Below are positions 26,609 to 35,244 of a stretch of 64,000 nucleotides of DNA, one piece after another; position 1 is the first letter of the stretch, and every line of letters begins with the position of its first letter. The notes under the pieces were generated by a model that had not been told where the DNA came from, did not search any database, and was given only the letters and a program-made list of their open reading frames with translations. The stretch is taken from the NCBI RefSeq assembly GCF_016595525.1, contig NZ_JAENII010000002.1:490380-554379 (forward strand). The letters are read 5' to 3'. The position numbers were made by a program, and so were the translations under genes. This stretch comes from Haloferula rosea (GTDB lineage: Bacteria > Verrucomicrobiota > Verrucomicrobiia > Verrucomicrobiales > Akkermansiaceae).

Positions 26609-26619
26609 ACGTCTCCGCT

Positions 26620-28038
26620 TCAGAGGATGCTTCCCGGGGTGTACGCCGCTGCGTCCGGATGGGCAGCGGTCAGCTTGGCCACTTCCGCCCCGAAGTGCTG
26701 CAACTGGGAGGCGGCAGCTCCGGCGTTTGCTTCTCCCTGAGCCACGATTGCCTTCAGCTGTTGCTCGTCGAGCGGCAAACGGTCGTCGTCCGCGAGTCTT
26801 GCGACCAGGTCATTGTGACCGACCTTCCCCTGGCGGAGGTCGTTGACCGTCGCCACGGCGTGCTCCTTGATGGCCTTGTGGGCGGTCTCCCGTCCGACCC
26901 CGGCCTTGACCGCCTCCATCATGATGGTGGTCGTCATGAGGAATGGCAGGTAGTGAGTGTTCTCCTTGGCGATCACTGCAGGGTAGGAATCCATCTGGTC
27001 GAGCACCGTGAGGAAGGTTTCGAACATTCCGTCGCAGGCGTAAAAAGCATCCGGAAGCATCACACGGCGAACCACCGAGCAGGACACATCACCCTCGTTC
27101 CATTGGTCACCAGCAAGCCCGGAAGCCATGGTAAGGTGGCCACGGAGAATGAGATGGAAGCCGTTCACTCGCTCGCAGGAGCGTGAATTCATCTTGTGAG
27201 GCATTGCGCTCGAACCGGTTTGTCCGGGAGCAAACCCTTCACTGGCGGTCTCGTGGCCAGCCATCAGGCGCAGGGTCTTCGCCATCGATGACGGACCACT
27301 CGCGAGGTCGACGAGTGTGGATACCGTGCGCATGTCGAGGGAACGGGGATAGACCTGGCCGACATTTGTCCAGACAGCGGGCATGCCCAGGTGGGCAACG
27401 ACCTTGCGCTCAAGTTCCGCGACCTTCGATGCGTCACCTTCAAACAGGGATAGCTGATCCATCTGGGTGCCGACCGCCCCCTTGAGCCCGCGGACCGCGT
27501 AGCTGGAAATCAGGGACTCCAGTGCTTGATGGGCGGACAGCATCTCCTCGCCGAACATGGACAGACGCTTGCCAAAGGTGGTCGGCTGGGCCGCCACATT
27601 GTGGGTCCGGGCCGTAATGACGAGGTCGGCCCACTGGGCGGACCTCTTCGACATCCGCGCAAGCGTGGCGACCGAGCGATCGCGCAGCACCAGAAGGGAA
27701 CGGTAGACCTGGAGTTGTTCCACATTCTCAGTCAGATCGCGGGACGTCATGCCCTTGTGAACCTGCTCATGACCGGCGAGTTCGTTGAACTCCTCGATTC
27801 TCGCCTTCACGTCGTGCCGAGTGATTCGCTCCCGCTCCATGATCGATGCCGTGTCCACCCGGTCCTTGACCGACTCGTAGGCGTCAATGGCCCCCTGGGG
27901 GATATCGAGACCCAGGTCCTTCTGGGCCTTCATCACGGCAATCCAGAATTCACGCTCCAAAACGATCCGCCCTTCAGCGGACCAGATGGATTGGATGGCG
28001 GACGAGGCGTAGCGTTCAGCGAGGACGTTTGGAATCAC
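26620..28038 (-). CDS. purB: adenylosuccinate lyase
   Basis: 472 residues from a GTG (MIPNVLAERYASSAI). It carries the superfamily signature GSSAMPHKMNSRSCERV, with the catalytic serine in the flexible loop, plus TSRDLTENVEQLQ and RTHNVAAQPTTFGKR. It acts twice in purine synthesis, on SAICAR and on adenylosuccinate, releasing fumarate each time. The architecture and length fit the form close to the eukaryotic enzyme. It stands alone here, upstream of no other purine gene. Confidence 0.95.
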   Translation of the reverse strand: MIPNVLAERYASSAIQSIWSAEGRIVLEREFWIAVMKAQKDLGLDIPQGAIDAYESVKDRVDTASIMERERITRHDVKARIEEFNELAGHEQVHKGMTSRDLTENVEQLQVYRSLLVLRDRSVATLARMSKRSAQWADLVITARTHNVAAQPTTFGKRLSMFGEEMLSAHQALESLISSYAVRGLKGAVGTQMDQLSLFEGDASKVAELERKVVAHLGMPAVWTNVGQVYPRSLDMRTVSTLVDLASGPSSMAKTLRLMAGHETASEGFAPGQTGSSAMPHKMNSRSCERVNGFHLILRGHLTMASGLAGDQWNEGDVSCSVVRRVMLPDAFYACDGMFETFLTVLDQMDSYPAVIAKENTHYLPFLMTTTIMMEAVKAGVGRETAHKAIKEHAVATVNDLRQGKVGHNDLVARLADDDRLPLDEQQLKAIVAQGEANAGAAASQLQHFGAEVAKLTAAHPDAAAYTPGSIL

Positions 28039-28091
28039 GCCCGGGAGGTAATCAACCCGAGGCGATGTGGCAAGAGTCGGTCGCGCCCTCG

Positions 28092-28406
28092 TCAGAATCT
28101 CAGTTTCCGCTCCTTCGGGCGGGCATTGAGCTGCTCACAGGCCAATCGACAGAACTCCAATACCACCGGTTCGGAGATCGCATAAATGGAGAGGTTGCCC
28201 AGCTTCTTTCGCGACAGGAGCCCGGTCTCGTAGAGCATTTTGAGCTGCTTCGAAACATTGGCCTGGGTGGTCTCCGTCGCTTCCACCAGCTCGCCAACAC
28301 TCTTGGGCCCGGACTTCAACTCCTGAAGAAGAGCCAATCGGGTCGGTTCTGAAAACGCACGGAAGAAGCGCGCTACTCTTTCCAGTTCCTCCGTCCCAAG
28401 TTTCAT
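28092..28406 (-). CDS. ArsR/SmtB-family transcriptional repressor
   Basis: 104 residues from the ATG giving MKLGTEELERVARFF; a TTG at 28442 would extend it by 12 residues. The winged helix is clear: FFRAFSEPTRLALLQELKSG, SVGELVEATETTQANVSKQLKML, and a basic wing (LLSRKKLGNLSIYAI). Its only cysteines are C86 and C90 near the C-terminus (FCRLACEQL). It is divergent from a rhodanese gene 62 bases away, and a perfect palindrome lies between them. Control of the neighbouring sulfur genes in response to a thiol or sulfide signal is inferred from this context. Confidence 0.86.
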   Translation of the reverse strand: MKLGTEELERVARFFRAFSEPTRLALLQELKSGPKSVGELVEATETTQANVSKQLKMLYETGLLSRKKLGNLSIYAISEPVVLEFCRLACEQLNARPKERKLRF

Positions 28407-28444
28407 GGGTGGGAAACTAATCAATCGGTTTTGATTGCGCAAGC

Positions 28445-28460
28445 ATAACCATATGGTTAT
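28445..28460. promoter_or_regulatory. 16-bp perfect palindrome, likely ArsR operator
   Basis: ATAACCATATGGTTAT is its own reverse complement. It lies between the divergent ArsR and rhodanese genes, 9 bases before the rhodanese start codon at 28469. A second, shorter inverted repeat, AATCAA at 28419-28424 and TTGATT at 28431-28436, lies on the ArsR side. Size and placement fit operator sites for a dimeric winged-helix repressor. Confidence 0.65.
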
Positions 28461-28468
28461 ATGGCGAC

Positions 28469-28987
28469 ATGAAAGAGATCAACGTGACGACTGCGGCGGA
28501 AATGCTTGGGACAGACGGGGTGCAATTCATCGATGTCCGGACTCCTGCTGAATATCGGGCAAAGCACGTGGCGGGCTTCGAATCAAGGCCACTGGACCAG
28601 CTTGATGCCGGGGCGGTTTCGCCGGAAGTCGTGCTCATGTGCCTGAGCGGCAAGCGCGCAAGCATGGCGGCCGAGCGTCTTGAGGCGGCCGGGGTCGGGG
28701 GCGTAAGTGTGGTCAAGGGAGGCATTCAGGCGTGGGAAGAGGCGGGGCTTGATGTGGAAGTCGGAGAAGGGGTGATTTCCTTGGAAAGGCAGGTCCGGAT
28801 CGCGGCAGGTCTGATGGTCCTGATCGGAGTGATCCTTGGGACCTGGGTGCATCCAGGCCTCTACGGACTGGCGGCTTTCGTGGGTGCTGGTTTGACCTTT
28901 GCGGGCATCACCGACACCTGCGGGATGGGCATGCTTTTGGCGAAAGCCCCGTGGAATCAGGCCGGCTGCTCGTGCAAGTCGACCTGA
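28469..28987 (+). CDS. membrane rhodanese (YgaP-like, rhodanese plus DUF2892)
   Basis: 172 residues. An N-terminal rhodanese domain (FIDVRTPAEYRAKHVAG; active-site loop CLSGKRAS, with the catalytic cysteine near residue 54) is followed by two membrane helices (VRIAAGLMVLIGVILGTWV and LYGLAAFVGAGLTFAGI) matching the DUF2892 inner-membrane module. The chain ends in a cysteine-containing tail (GCSCKST). YgaP of E. coli has this layout and carries sulfane sulfur on its cysteine. With the ArsR regulator and the CoA-disulfide reductase nearby, a role in persulfide handling is likely. Confidence 0.88.
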   Translation: MKEINVTTAAEMLGTDGVQFIDVRTPAEYRAKHVAGFESRPLDQLDAGAVSPEVVLMCLSGKRASMAAERLEAAGVGGVSVVKGGIQAWEEAGLDVEVGEGVISLERQVRIAAGLMVLIGVILGTWVHPGLYGLAAFVGAGLTFAGITDTCGMGMLLAKAPWNQAGCSCKST

Positions 28988-29234
28988 TCCGTGCAGCCCC
29001 CCGGGATAGCCTGACTTTTGTGTCGCCGAAGAAGGCGTCCGCTGCCTTGTCCGTTCCGAACCAACCCATTCGTTGGCGGCAGGCTGCTTGCAGGCCCTGC
29101 ACATGTGGTGCCGTTCCGCCGTCGTCGAGGCGACATGACGGCTCGGCATCATCCACGACTTCGTTGTGCAGGCACATTGCTTCCGACACCTGATGGGTCG
29201 ACCGATCGCCCCATCGGCGGAAACAGGTGGGGGG

Positions 29235-30869
29235 TCACTCGATCTGATGATGGGCGCCGCCTAGAATACTACGGGCATCGTAGCCGTGATTGGCGAGGAT
29301 TCTTGCAGCGAAATAGCTCGTCTTTCCCATCTGGCAAACCGTGTAGACCGGGCGATCCTTGTCGATCTCACCCAGCCGTTCCCTGAGTTCACCAAGCGGG
29401 ATGTTTTTCGCTCCTGGCGCTGGAAGTCTTCTCGAGGTTTCTGGTGGGCGCACGTCGATGATCTGACAGCCCGCTGCCTCCTTCATCGTGGGAATGGGTA
29501 GAAGGAGGCCATCCCTGATGTTGGCGGCCGCGAAGCCGGCGACATTCACCACGTCCTTCGCGGAACCGAATGGAGGCGCGTAGGAGAGCTCCAGATGCAC
29601 CAGGTCGTCGATGGTCATCCCTGCACGGATGGCTGTCGCGATCACGTCGAGCCGCTTGTCGACCCCGTCCTTGCCGATGGCTTGGGCACCGAGGACCCTG
29701 CCGGTGTCAGGTGACCAGATCAGTTTGAGGGTGATCGTTTCCGCTCCGGGGAAATACGACGCATGAGAGGGCCCGTTGACCACCACCGACTCGAAACTCT
29801 GGTCCGCACCCTTGAGCCGTTTTTCGGACAGCCCTGTCATGCCCGCCGCAAGGTCAAAGACCCGGACGATGGCGGTTCCGATCGAACCCGGGTAGGGCAG
29901 GGCCTTGTCACCGAGGAAGATGTGGTCAGCAGCGGTTCGCCCCTGCCGGTTGGCCGGACCACCGAGAGGGACTGCGGCGTGACCTCCGGCGAGCGGGTCG
30001 GGAGACTCACAGACATCGCCGACGGCATAGATGGAAGGTGCGCTCGTGCGTTGGAAACCGTCGACCGTGATGTGCCCTCGAGGACCGAGTGCAAGGCCCG
30101 CGTTCCTGGCCAATTCACCCTCGGGTCGCACGCCAATCGACAGGACGACCAGGTCGACCTCGAACGAGCGACCGCTGGCAAGGTTGGTCCAAAGGCCCTC
30201 TTCGCTCCCGCCGAAGGACTGAATCCCGTCCCCGAGAATGGTTTCCACGCCTTTGTGTTTCAGGGCTTCCACCAAGGGTCTCGCCATTTCGGGGTCGAGC
30301 TGCGGAAGCACCTGTTCCTGTAGTTCGACCAGACTGACTCGCTTGCCGATGTGGACCAATTGTTCGGCCACCTCCAGACCGATGAATCCGGCGCCGATGA
30401 CGGCCACCCGCTCCACGGTTCTCGCAGCGCGGATGATGGCATCCATGTCCTCGAGGTTTCTCAGGGTCAGAACGCGGGGATCGTCAATTCCCGGCAGGGG
30501 TGGGCGGATCGGAGACGCTCCCGGGGACAGGATCAACTCGTCGTAGTCGAGGGTGGAACATTCGCCGGTTTTCAGATCCTTCAATTCGACCTTTCCTGAA
30601 TCGGGATGGATGGCGGTGACCTCCGTGAGGGTCTTGACATCAAGTGCCAGCAACTTGCGGAGCGAGGTGGGCGTCTGGACGGCGAGATCGTCCCGGTCCG
30701 TGATCTCACCTCCAATGTGATAGGGTAGGCCACAGTTCGCGAACGAGACGTCCGGGCCTCGTTCGATCAGGGTGATGCGGGCCGATTCGCTGTGCCTCCG
30801 CGCACGTGCTGCGGCAGATGCACCACCTGCGACGCCACCGACAATCACAATGTGTTTGCTGGATTTCAT
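29235..30869 (-). CDS. CoA-disulfide reductase-like flavoprotein with C-terminal rhodanese domain
   Basis: 544 residues from the ATG giving MKSSKHIVIVGG; a TTG at 30893 is the only upstream alternative. An FAD-binding fold (VIVGGVAGGASAAARAR) is followed by SFANCGLPY with the single redox cysteine C46 typical of CoA-disulfide reductases. Then come an NAD(P)H fold (VAVIGAGFIGLEVAEQL), FAD motif SIYAVGDVCES, the dimer domain, and a rhodanese domain from about 450 with Cys in VYTVCQMGKTSY. Fused enzymes of this type (CoADR-RHD) reduce CoA persulfide or polysulfide. It lies 247 bases from the rhodanese gene, converging on it. Confidence 0.9.
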   Translation of the reverse strand: MKSSKHIVIVGGVAGGASAAARARRHSESARITLIERGPDVSFANCGLPYHIGGEITDRDDLAVQTPTSLRKLLALDVKTLTEVTAIHPDSGKVELKDLKTGECSTLDYDELILSPGASPIRPPLPGIDDPRVLTLRNLEDMDAIIRAARTVERVAVIGAGFIGLEVAEQLVHIGKRVSLVELQEQVLPQLDPEMARPLVEALKHKGVETILGDGIQSFGGSEEGLWTNLASGRSFEVDLVVLSIGVRPEGELARNAGLALGPRGHITVDGFQRTSAPSIYAVGDVCESPDPLAGGHAAVPLGGPANRQGRTAADHIFLGDKALPYPGSIGTAIVRVFDLAAGMTGLSEKRLKGADQSFESVVVNGPSHASYFPGAETITLKLIWSPDTGRVLGAQAIGKDGVDKRLDVIATAIRAGMTIDDLVHLELSYAPPFGSAKDVVNVAGFAAANIRDGLLLPIPTMKEAAGCQIIDVRPPETSRRLPAPGAKNIPLGELRERLGEIDKDRPVYTVCQMGKTSYFAARILANHGYDARSILGGAHHQIE

Positions 30870-30963
30870 GGCCCTACCAAGACCTGAAATCAAGCTGATC
30901 GCAAATCATTCATGGGGGTCGCGCAGATGGAGCGCAGAATTTCGCCGGATCTGCATAGGGTGG

Positions 30964-31869
30964 CTATCCAACTGCCTGAATCGTCTGCGAGAGCGCCTCG
31001 ATCAGGCAATCTCGAAGTGGAGCCGCTTCCTCGGCAAGCCGGCGCTGTTCGGTTTCATAGAGGCGCCGCCCTTCGCTCGTTTCAATTTTCACGGGCTCCA
31101 GTCCGAATTCCGACAGATCATACGGGCTCGCGCGCATGTCCAAGGAGCGAAGCTCGACGGCCAACTCGAAGCACTTCAGCTGAAGTTCGGAGCTTACCCA
31201 AGGCATGGATTTCGATGCCCATTTGTAGAGGTCCATGCCCACGTGAAGACAGCCCGGCTGTTCATTCGCCATCCGGGAGTCCATGTCGGGCTGCATCCGG
31301 TTGAGCGGCTGGGCGGCAGGCTGGAAGAACCGGAAGGCATCGAAGTGACTGCAGAAGAGCGGTCGGTTTTCCACAATCTGATCGATCTCGGATTGAGGTA
31401 GGCGAAGCGGGCACGTCTCGCCGTGGCGAACCTGCTCACCACCGTAAACCATCGCCCACTCGTGCAGTCCGTGGCAGCCGAAATACGGTGGCCGGTTCTG
31501 AGTGGCAACCAAGAGATCGCGGATCCATCTGATCCTCATGACCTGCTTCGCACTCAATGATGCAGGATTGAGCAGGGTCCAGCCCTCCTGGGTTTGGTAG
31601 GGCGGCCTTGTCAGCCAATCCGGGACACTGTCGTCATGCTCGATGGCGATCCCTGGACCGGGGTGCCACTGGGTCAATTTCCGCATTGAGAACGGATAGT
31701 AGGTGAACAGGAAATCATCCACCGGGTGGGCCTGACCACGCATCCTTCTTTGTCGTGTCGGACCGACCCACCGGAGAGCCCGCCTCCGATGGGTCGCGGC
31801 TCGTAGCTTCCACTCGTCCGATGAGAGCGAACGAGTGTCAGGATGATTGGTAATCGATGAAGGACGCAT
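30964..31869 (-). CDS. conserved protein of the family often labelled 3-methyladenine DNA glycosylase
   Basis: 301 residues from the ATG giving MRPSSITNHPDTRS; the open frame runs on through the tRNA gene to 31992, which cannot be coding. The sequence HPVDDFLFTYYPFS, CHGLHEWAMVYGG, HFDAFRFFQPAAQPLN, EQPGCLHVGMDLYKWA and DMRASPYDLS resembles, from memory, a family in actinobacteria that databases call 3-methyladenine DNA glycosylase. I see no helix-hairpin-helix or AlkA-type motif, so the label is doubtful. Conserved His, Cys and Asp residues suggest a metal- or nucleophile-based enzyme. Confidence 0.7.
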   Translation of the reverse strand: MRPSSITNHPDTRSLSSDEWKLRAATHRRRALRWVGPTRQRRMRGQAHPVDDFLFTYYPFSMRKLTQWHPGPGIAIEHDDSVPDWLTRPPYQTQEGWTLLNPASLSAKQVMRIRWIRDLLVATQNRPPYFGCHGLHEWAMVYGGEQVRHGETCPLRLPQSEIDQIVENRPLFCSHFDAFRFFQPAAQPLNRMQPDMDSRMANEQPGCLHVGMDLYKWASKSMPWVSSELQLKCFELAVELRSLDMRASPYDLSEFGLEPVKIETSEGRRLYETEQRRLAEEAAPLRDCLIEALSQTIQAVG

Positions 31870-31894
31870 CGCCGAGAAACTGATCAAAAAGTTC

Positions 31895-31922
31895 TTGCGC
31901 ACCGGCGCAGTGCCATTAGTCT
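31895..31922 (+). promoter_or_regulatory. tentative promoter of the initiator tRNA
   Basis: TTGCGC at 31895-31900 and TAGTCT at 31917-31922 are separated by 16 bases and are followed by a GC-rich discriminator (CCCGGCCCGCCCC), as is common ahead of stable RNA genes. The -10 match is weak, so this is tentative. Confidence 0.3.
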
Positions 31923-31955
31923 CCCGGCCCGCCCCTGAGGGGGCAACAAACAAAT

Positions 31956-32032
<77 letters not shown>

Positions 32033-32034
32033 AT

Positions 32035-32064
32035 GAAAGCCACGGTTCACAAACCGTGGCTTTC
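32035..32064 (+). terminator. hairpin terminator after the tRNA
   Basis: GAAAGCCACGGTT at 32035-32047 pairs perfectly over 13 bases with AACCGTGGCTTTC at 32052-32064, leaving a CACA loop. GCCGTTTTC follows, a short T-tract. It begins two bases after the tRNA and would end its transcript. Confidence 0.8.
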
Positions 32065-32099
32065 GCCGTTTTCAGGGACGACCCCCAGTCAGCGAGGAG

Positions 32100-32792
32100 T
32101 CATGGTTGCGCAGGCTTCTGCAGCTTTTCAAGACCGGGTGGGGGGCCGAAGCCGATGATGCGGGCCTTGGATTGTCTGCTTGGAACCTTGAAGTCATAGA
32201 CTCCGAAACCACAGCGCGCCTTGCCCGAATAGGAACGACCATCACTGGAGCCGATCATCACCGGTTTGCCACTGGCCTTCTCGACGCCGAGATACATTTG
32301 CACGTGAGTCACCTTGTTGGTCCGTCCATCCGTCGGACGATAGGTGCCCGCCCAGAAAACAAGGTCTCCGGGCTGAAGCTTCTTAAAGACGGGGGCTTCC
32401 AGTGAACCTGCTGAGGCAGGCACCTCGGTGAGCAATCCCGCTTCACGGATCCAGTCATACTGCGCCGCGGAGCTCCGGGCCGGCTGGATTCCTGCCTGCG
32501 AGAGAATGAAGTAGATCGAGCCGGAACAATCGAACCCTCCCTTTTCTGGATCGGCACTACCGAAGAGGTAGCGATTGAGGCGATGGGTTCGGCCCAGCTT
32601 CAACGCCAGGTCGACCAATGCGGCGCGCTTCGGGTCGAATTTGTCGAAGTCCGCAAGTTCGGCCGATTCGAGCTCACCGGGCAAAGGACGTGGTGCTTCA
32701 CTCTCGGCGGCCGATGCCGGTGGCGACGAGAGGAACGGGAGCATGACGAAACTCATGAGAAGGGCTGCTCGGCTAGCTATCCGGATCTGCAT
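32100..32792 (-). CDS. secreted NlpC/P60-family peptidoglycan hydrolase
   Basis: 230 residues with an N-terminal signal peptide (ALLMSFVMLPFLSSPPASA). The NlpC/P60 catalytic core is visible: GGFDCSGSIYFI with nucleophile C89, PGDLVFWAG, and VTHVQMYLG with H163. These enzymes cleave peptide stems of peptidoglycan (gamma-D-Glu-diamino acid bonds) in the periplasm. Between signal and domain lies a short acidic linker. The gene converges on the tRNA and its terminator, and is divergent from the DUF1853 gene. Confidence 0.88.
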   Translation of the reverse strand: MQIRIASRAALLMSFVMLPFLSSPPASAAESEAPRPLPGELESAELADFDKFDPKRAALVDLALKLGRTHRLNRYLFGSADPEKGGFDCSGSIYFILSQAGIQPARSSAAQYDWIREAGLLTEVPASAGSLEAPVFKKLQPGDLVFWAGTYRPTDGRTNKVTHVQMYLGVEKASGKPVMIGSSDGRSYSGKARCGFGVYDFKVPSRQSKARIIGFGPPPGLEKLQKPAQP

Positions 32793-32827
32793 GCGCTAGC
32801 CTACTCCAACTTCATCGCGATCCCAAC

Positions 32828-33622
32828 ATGGATTCAGCACCGAGCAAATTGTTTCAAGGCATCGTCAGCGGGGCTCCATTGATTGACGAGCTTCCCGGGT
32901 CTCGGGTGTTCGACCCGAAACTCTTGGGTGATGGGCAAGTGGCTGAGCCACTGCACATGAATCAGAAGCTGGGGCATCTTGTGGAAGATGCTGTTGCTTG
33001 CCTGATTGAAGCCTCGGACCGGTTCGATCTTGTTCATCGCAACCTACAACTTCAACCCGACCCGCAAACGACACTGGGTGAGCTTGACTTCGTGCTGCAG
33101 GATCTTGAATCCGGTCACTTCATTCATCTCGAATTGGCGGCGAAATTCTATCTGGCGCTCCCAACCCCAGATGGAATCCGCCTTCCTGGCCCCGATCCGG
33201 CGGACAACTATTTCACCAAGCTCGGCCGCCTGCGCGACCATCAACTTCGTCTGACGCAGTTGCATCGAGATCACCTGCCTGAATTGATTCGAAGCGAGCC
33301 CATCGAAGTACAGCATCTCATCCTTGGGATTCTTTTCGATCCTGCCGATGCAAAGGATCCGTCTCAGCCTGACTTCATCCATCCCTCATGTCGTAGAGGA
33401 CGTTGGGTTCACGTCGATGCACTGGAGGCGTTTTTTGAACCCGACGCACGCTTTGAGTTGGTTCCCAAACCTCTCTGGCCAGTTCCCTTGGAGTTTCTTC
33501 GGGACGTTCCACTTCGCTCCTGGAATCGAAGGGAGATGAACCATCGATGTGTCATGCTTCGCGTGAATCAAGGCGTAGAACCATGGTTTGTGGTCCCTGC
33601 GCACTTTCCGGAGAGCCGCTGA
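32828..33622 (+). CDS. DUF1853 family protein
   Basis: 264 residues. The DUF1853 pattern is clear: HRNLQLQPDPQTTLGELDFVL, FIHLELAAKFYLALP, PGPDPADNYFTKLGRLRDHQL, and a C-terminal LEFLRDVPLRSWNRREM segment. The GELDF...HLELAAKFY arrangement resembles the catalytic core of the PD-(D/E)XK nuclease superfamily (E/D...ExK), which would suit a nucleic-acid role, but that is inference. No signal peptide is present. It is divergent from the NlpC gene across about 35 bases. Confidence 0.8.
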   Translation: MDSAPSKLFQGIVSGAPLIDELPGSRVFDPKLLGDGQVAEPLHMNQKLGHLVEDAVACLIEASDRFDLVHRNLQLQPDPQTTLGELDFVLQDLESGHFIHLELAAKFYLALPTPDGIRLPGPDPADNYFTKLGRLRDHQLRLTQLHRDHLPELIRSEPIEVQHLILGILFDPADAKDPSQPDFIHPSCRRGRWVHVDALEAFFEPDARFELVPKPLWPVPLEFLRDVPLRSWNRREMNHRCVMLRVNQGVEPWFVVPAHFPESR

Positions 33623-33722
33623 CCCTCTCGTGAAAGCGCCTCTGACGGGCTGATCGGTCCCAATCATCTTGAATTCCCGCGCCCAAACTGATACGGCTTC
33701 TGGGTTAATCCCCCCACACATC

Positions 33723-34637
33723 ATGAAAGCGCTCCCCCTCGTCCTGTCTTGTCTCGGTCTCACCCCTTGCCTCCGGGCGGACCTCTATGTCAGCAATTTC
33801 ACCACGATTCATGGGTCCAGCTCCGCGACAGGAGTCTGGAGAAATCACACGACCTCTACGGATCTGTCTCTATCAGTCGAGATCTCTCAATCGGGCGGCG
33901 CAATCCAGGCAGCGGATGGAAGTAGCACTGCTTCCATCATCAATCCCTCGGGGACCGAAATCTACAATCTGTGGGAAGACGTCCCGGAGGTTTTCCCGTT
34001 CCTCGCTGGGATCGATGTGTTTGAGCCGAACTTTGTCGGGGATTACATCAACATTGAAACCCAGGAAGGGGCGACGACGACCGTGACCATGGATCTCGGG
34101 GCCCTTGTCACCAATCCCATCATCTCACTGACGGATGTGGAGTATCGGACCACGCTCACCTTTCCATCGGCGCTCACCGCTTTGGCGGGAACCAGCAATC
34201 TGGAGATTGCTGGAGCGACGTTGAGTTCGGATGGTACTCTGGCCGCCGGTGAGCCGCCGCCGCCCAACGAAATCTTCGGTAGGGAAGCGGCCGGTTCGAT
34301 TCAATTGACCGGAACCTATTCCACGATTGTGTTCACGGTCGCTGTTGGGCCAGGGGATGCCACGGTCGGACCCAACGATCGGACGGGCTATGTGATCGCC
34401 ACCGAGACCGAACCACAACCCCTCCCATCGATGCCTGAGCTGCAGATCCAACGACTGGGAAATCAGATCATGCTGATGTGGGACGTGGGAGACTTCGACT
34501 CGATCGAGATGTCGGGCACCGGACTATCGGGCTGGACGGCTATCCCGGGGCTGGATCCGGGGGCGGTCGGTTCGTGGTCCGGGGATCTCTCAACCTTGGG
34601 CGATGTCAGATTCTTCAGGGGCGTCTATACGCCTTGA
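33723..34637 (+). CDS. secreted protein of unknown function
   Basis: 304 residues from the ATG giving MKALPLVLSCLGLTPCLRA, a signal peptide. The mature chain is Ser/Thr/Gly-rich and beta-like with few lysines, typical of an extracellular or surface protein. The last 65 residues (LQIQRLGNQIMLMWDVGDFDSIEMS, split, then SGWTAIPGL) follow the style of C-terminal domains in other exported verrucomicrobial proteins, including the CAP protein in this window. I recognise no enzyme motif. It is convergent with the DUF4870 gene, 6 bases away. Confidence 0.7.
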   Translation: MKALPLVLSCLGLTPCLRADLYVSNFTTIHGSSSATGVWRNHTTSTDLSLSVEISQSGGAIQAADGSSTASIINPSGTEIYNLWEDVPEVFPFLAGIDVFEPNFVGDYINIETQEGATTTVTMDLGALVTNPIISLTDVEYRTTLTFPSALTALAGTSNLEIAGATLSSDGTLAAGEPPPPNEIFGREAAGSIQLTGTYSTIVFTVAVGPGDATVGPNDRTGYVIATETEPQPLPSMPELQIQRLGNQIMLMWDVGDFDSIEMSGTGLSGWTAIPGLDPGAVGSWSGDLSTLGDVRFFRGVYTP

Positions 34638-34643
34638 TCGGGT

Positions 34644-35093
34644 TCAGTCGATCAGCCGAATGGTCATTGGGTAGCGATACGCTTTTCCTTCACCTGCCTT
34701 GATCGAAGCGATGATGGTGAAGACGACCTCAACCACGACGAGAGCAATCAAGCCGGGAATTCCGATCAGGGCACCGATAACGGTCATCACGAGGACCACG
34801 CAAATGACTCCATAGATGAACAGGCTGATCTGAAAGTTGAGGGCCTCCTTGGCCTGTTCGGAGGCAAAAGGAAGCTCGTCCTTTTTCGCCAGCCAGACGA
34901 CCAACGGGCCGATGAATCCCGGGATACCGATGAACGAGCTCAGGGAGGACACATGAGCGATCAGTGCCCAGTTCCGGTTCTCTTTCTCTTCGGGTGAGAC
35001 AGGTGCGGGTCGCCCACTTGAGGGGCTTGAAAGGGTGGTGGCTGGCTCTGCAGCCGGGGTCTCTGGAGCTTCATCGTTCATCGCCTGGATCAT
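34644..35093 (-). CDS. DUF4870 (Tic20-like) small membrane protein
   Basis: 149 residues. A Pro/Ala-rich N-terminus is followed by RNWALIAHVSSLSSFIGIPGFIGPL (split), VWLAKKDELPFASEQAKEALNFQISLFIY and two closely spaced helices (VICVVLVMTVIGALIGIPGLIAL), then AYRYPMTIRLI. This is the DUF4870/Tic20-like pattern: N-terminal helix, basic loop with ALNFQ, two further helices. Function is unknown. ATG at 35093 or 35081 may be the start. Confidence 0.82.
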   Translation of the reverse strand: MIQAMNDEAPETPAAEPATTLSSPSSGRPAPVSPEEKENRNWALIAHVSSLSSFIGIPGFIGPLVVWLAKKDELPFASEQAKEALNFQISLFIYGVICVVLVMTVIGALIGIPGLIALVVVEVVFTIIASIKAGEGKAYRYPMTIRLID

Positions 35094-35244
35094 GACATCA
35101 ACGAGTCGGGTAGGAACTACAAAAGCAGCGAAGGATTCTCATGCGGTTGGATTCAGACCGGGGCGTGCGTGGTTCAGAGTCCTTGGTTTGAAGGATTGCG
35201 GGTTTTGTTCTTCTCAAGCCTGCGGGAATGCCGAGCATGACGGG

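Noticed and set aside
28908..29189. Minus-strand 93-codon frame in the gap between the sulfur genes
   Set aside because: Composition is irregular, it overlaps the end of the rhodanese gene, and no motif is visible; I treat the gap as non-coding.
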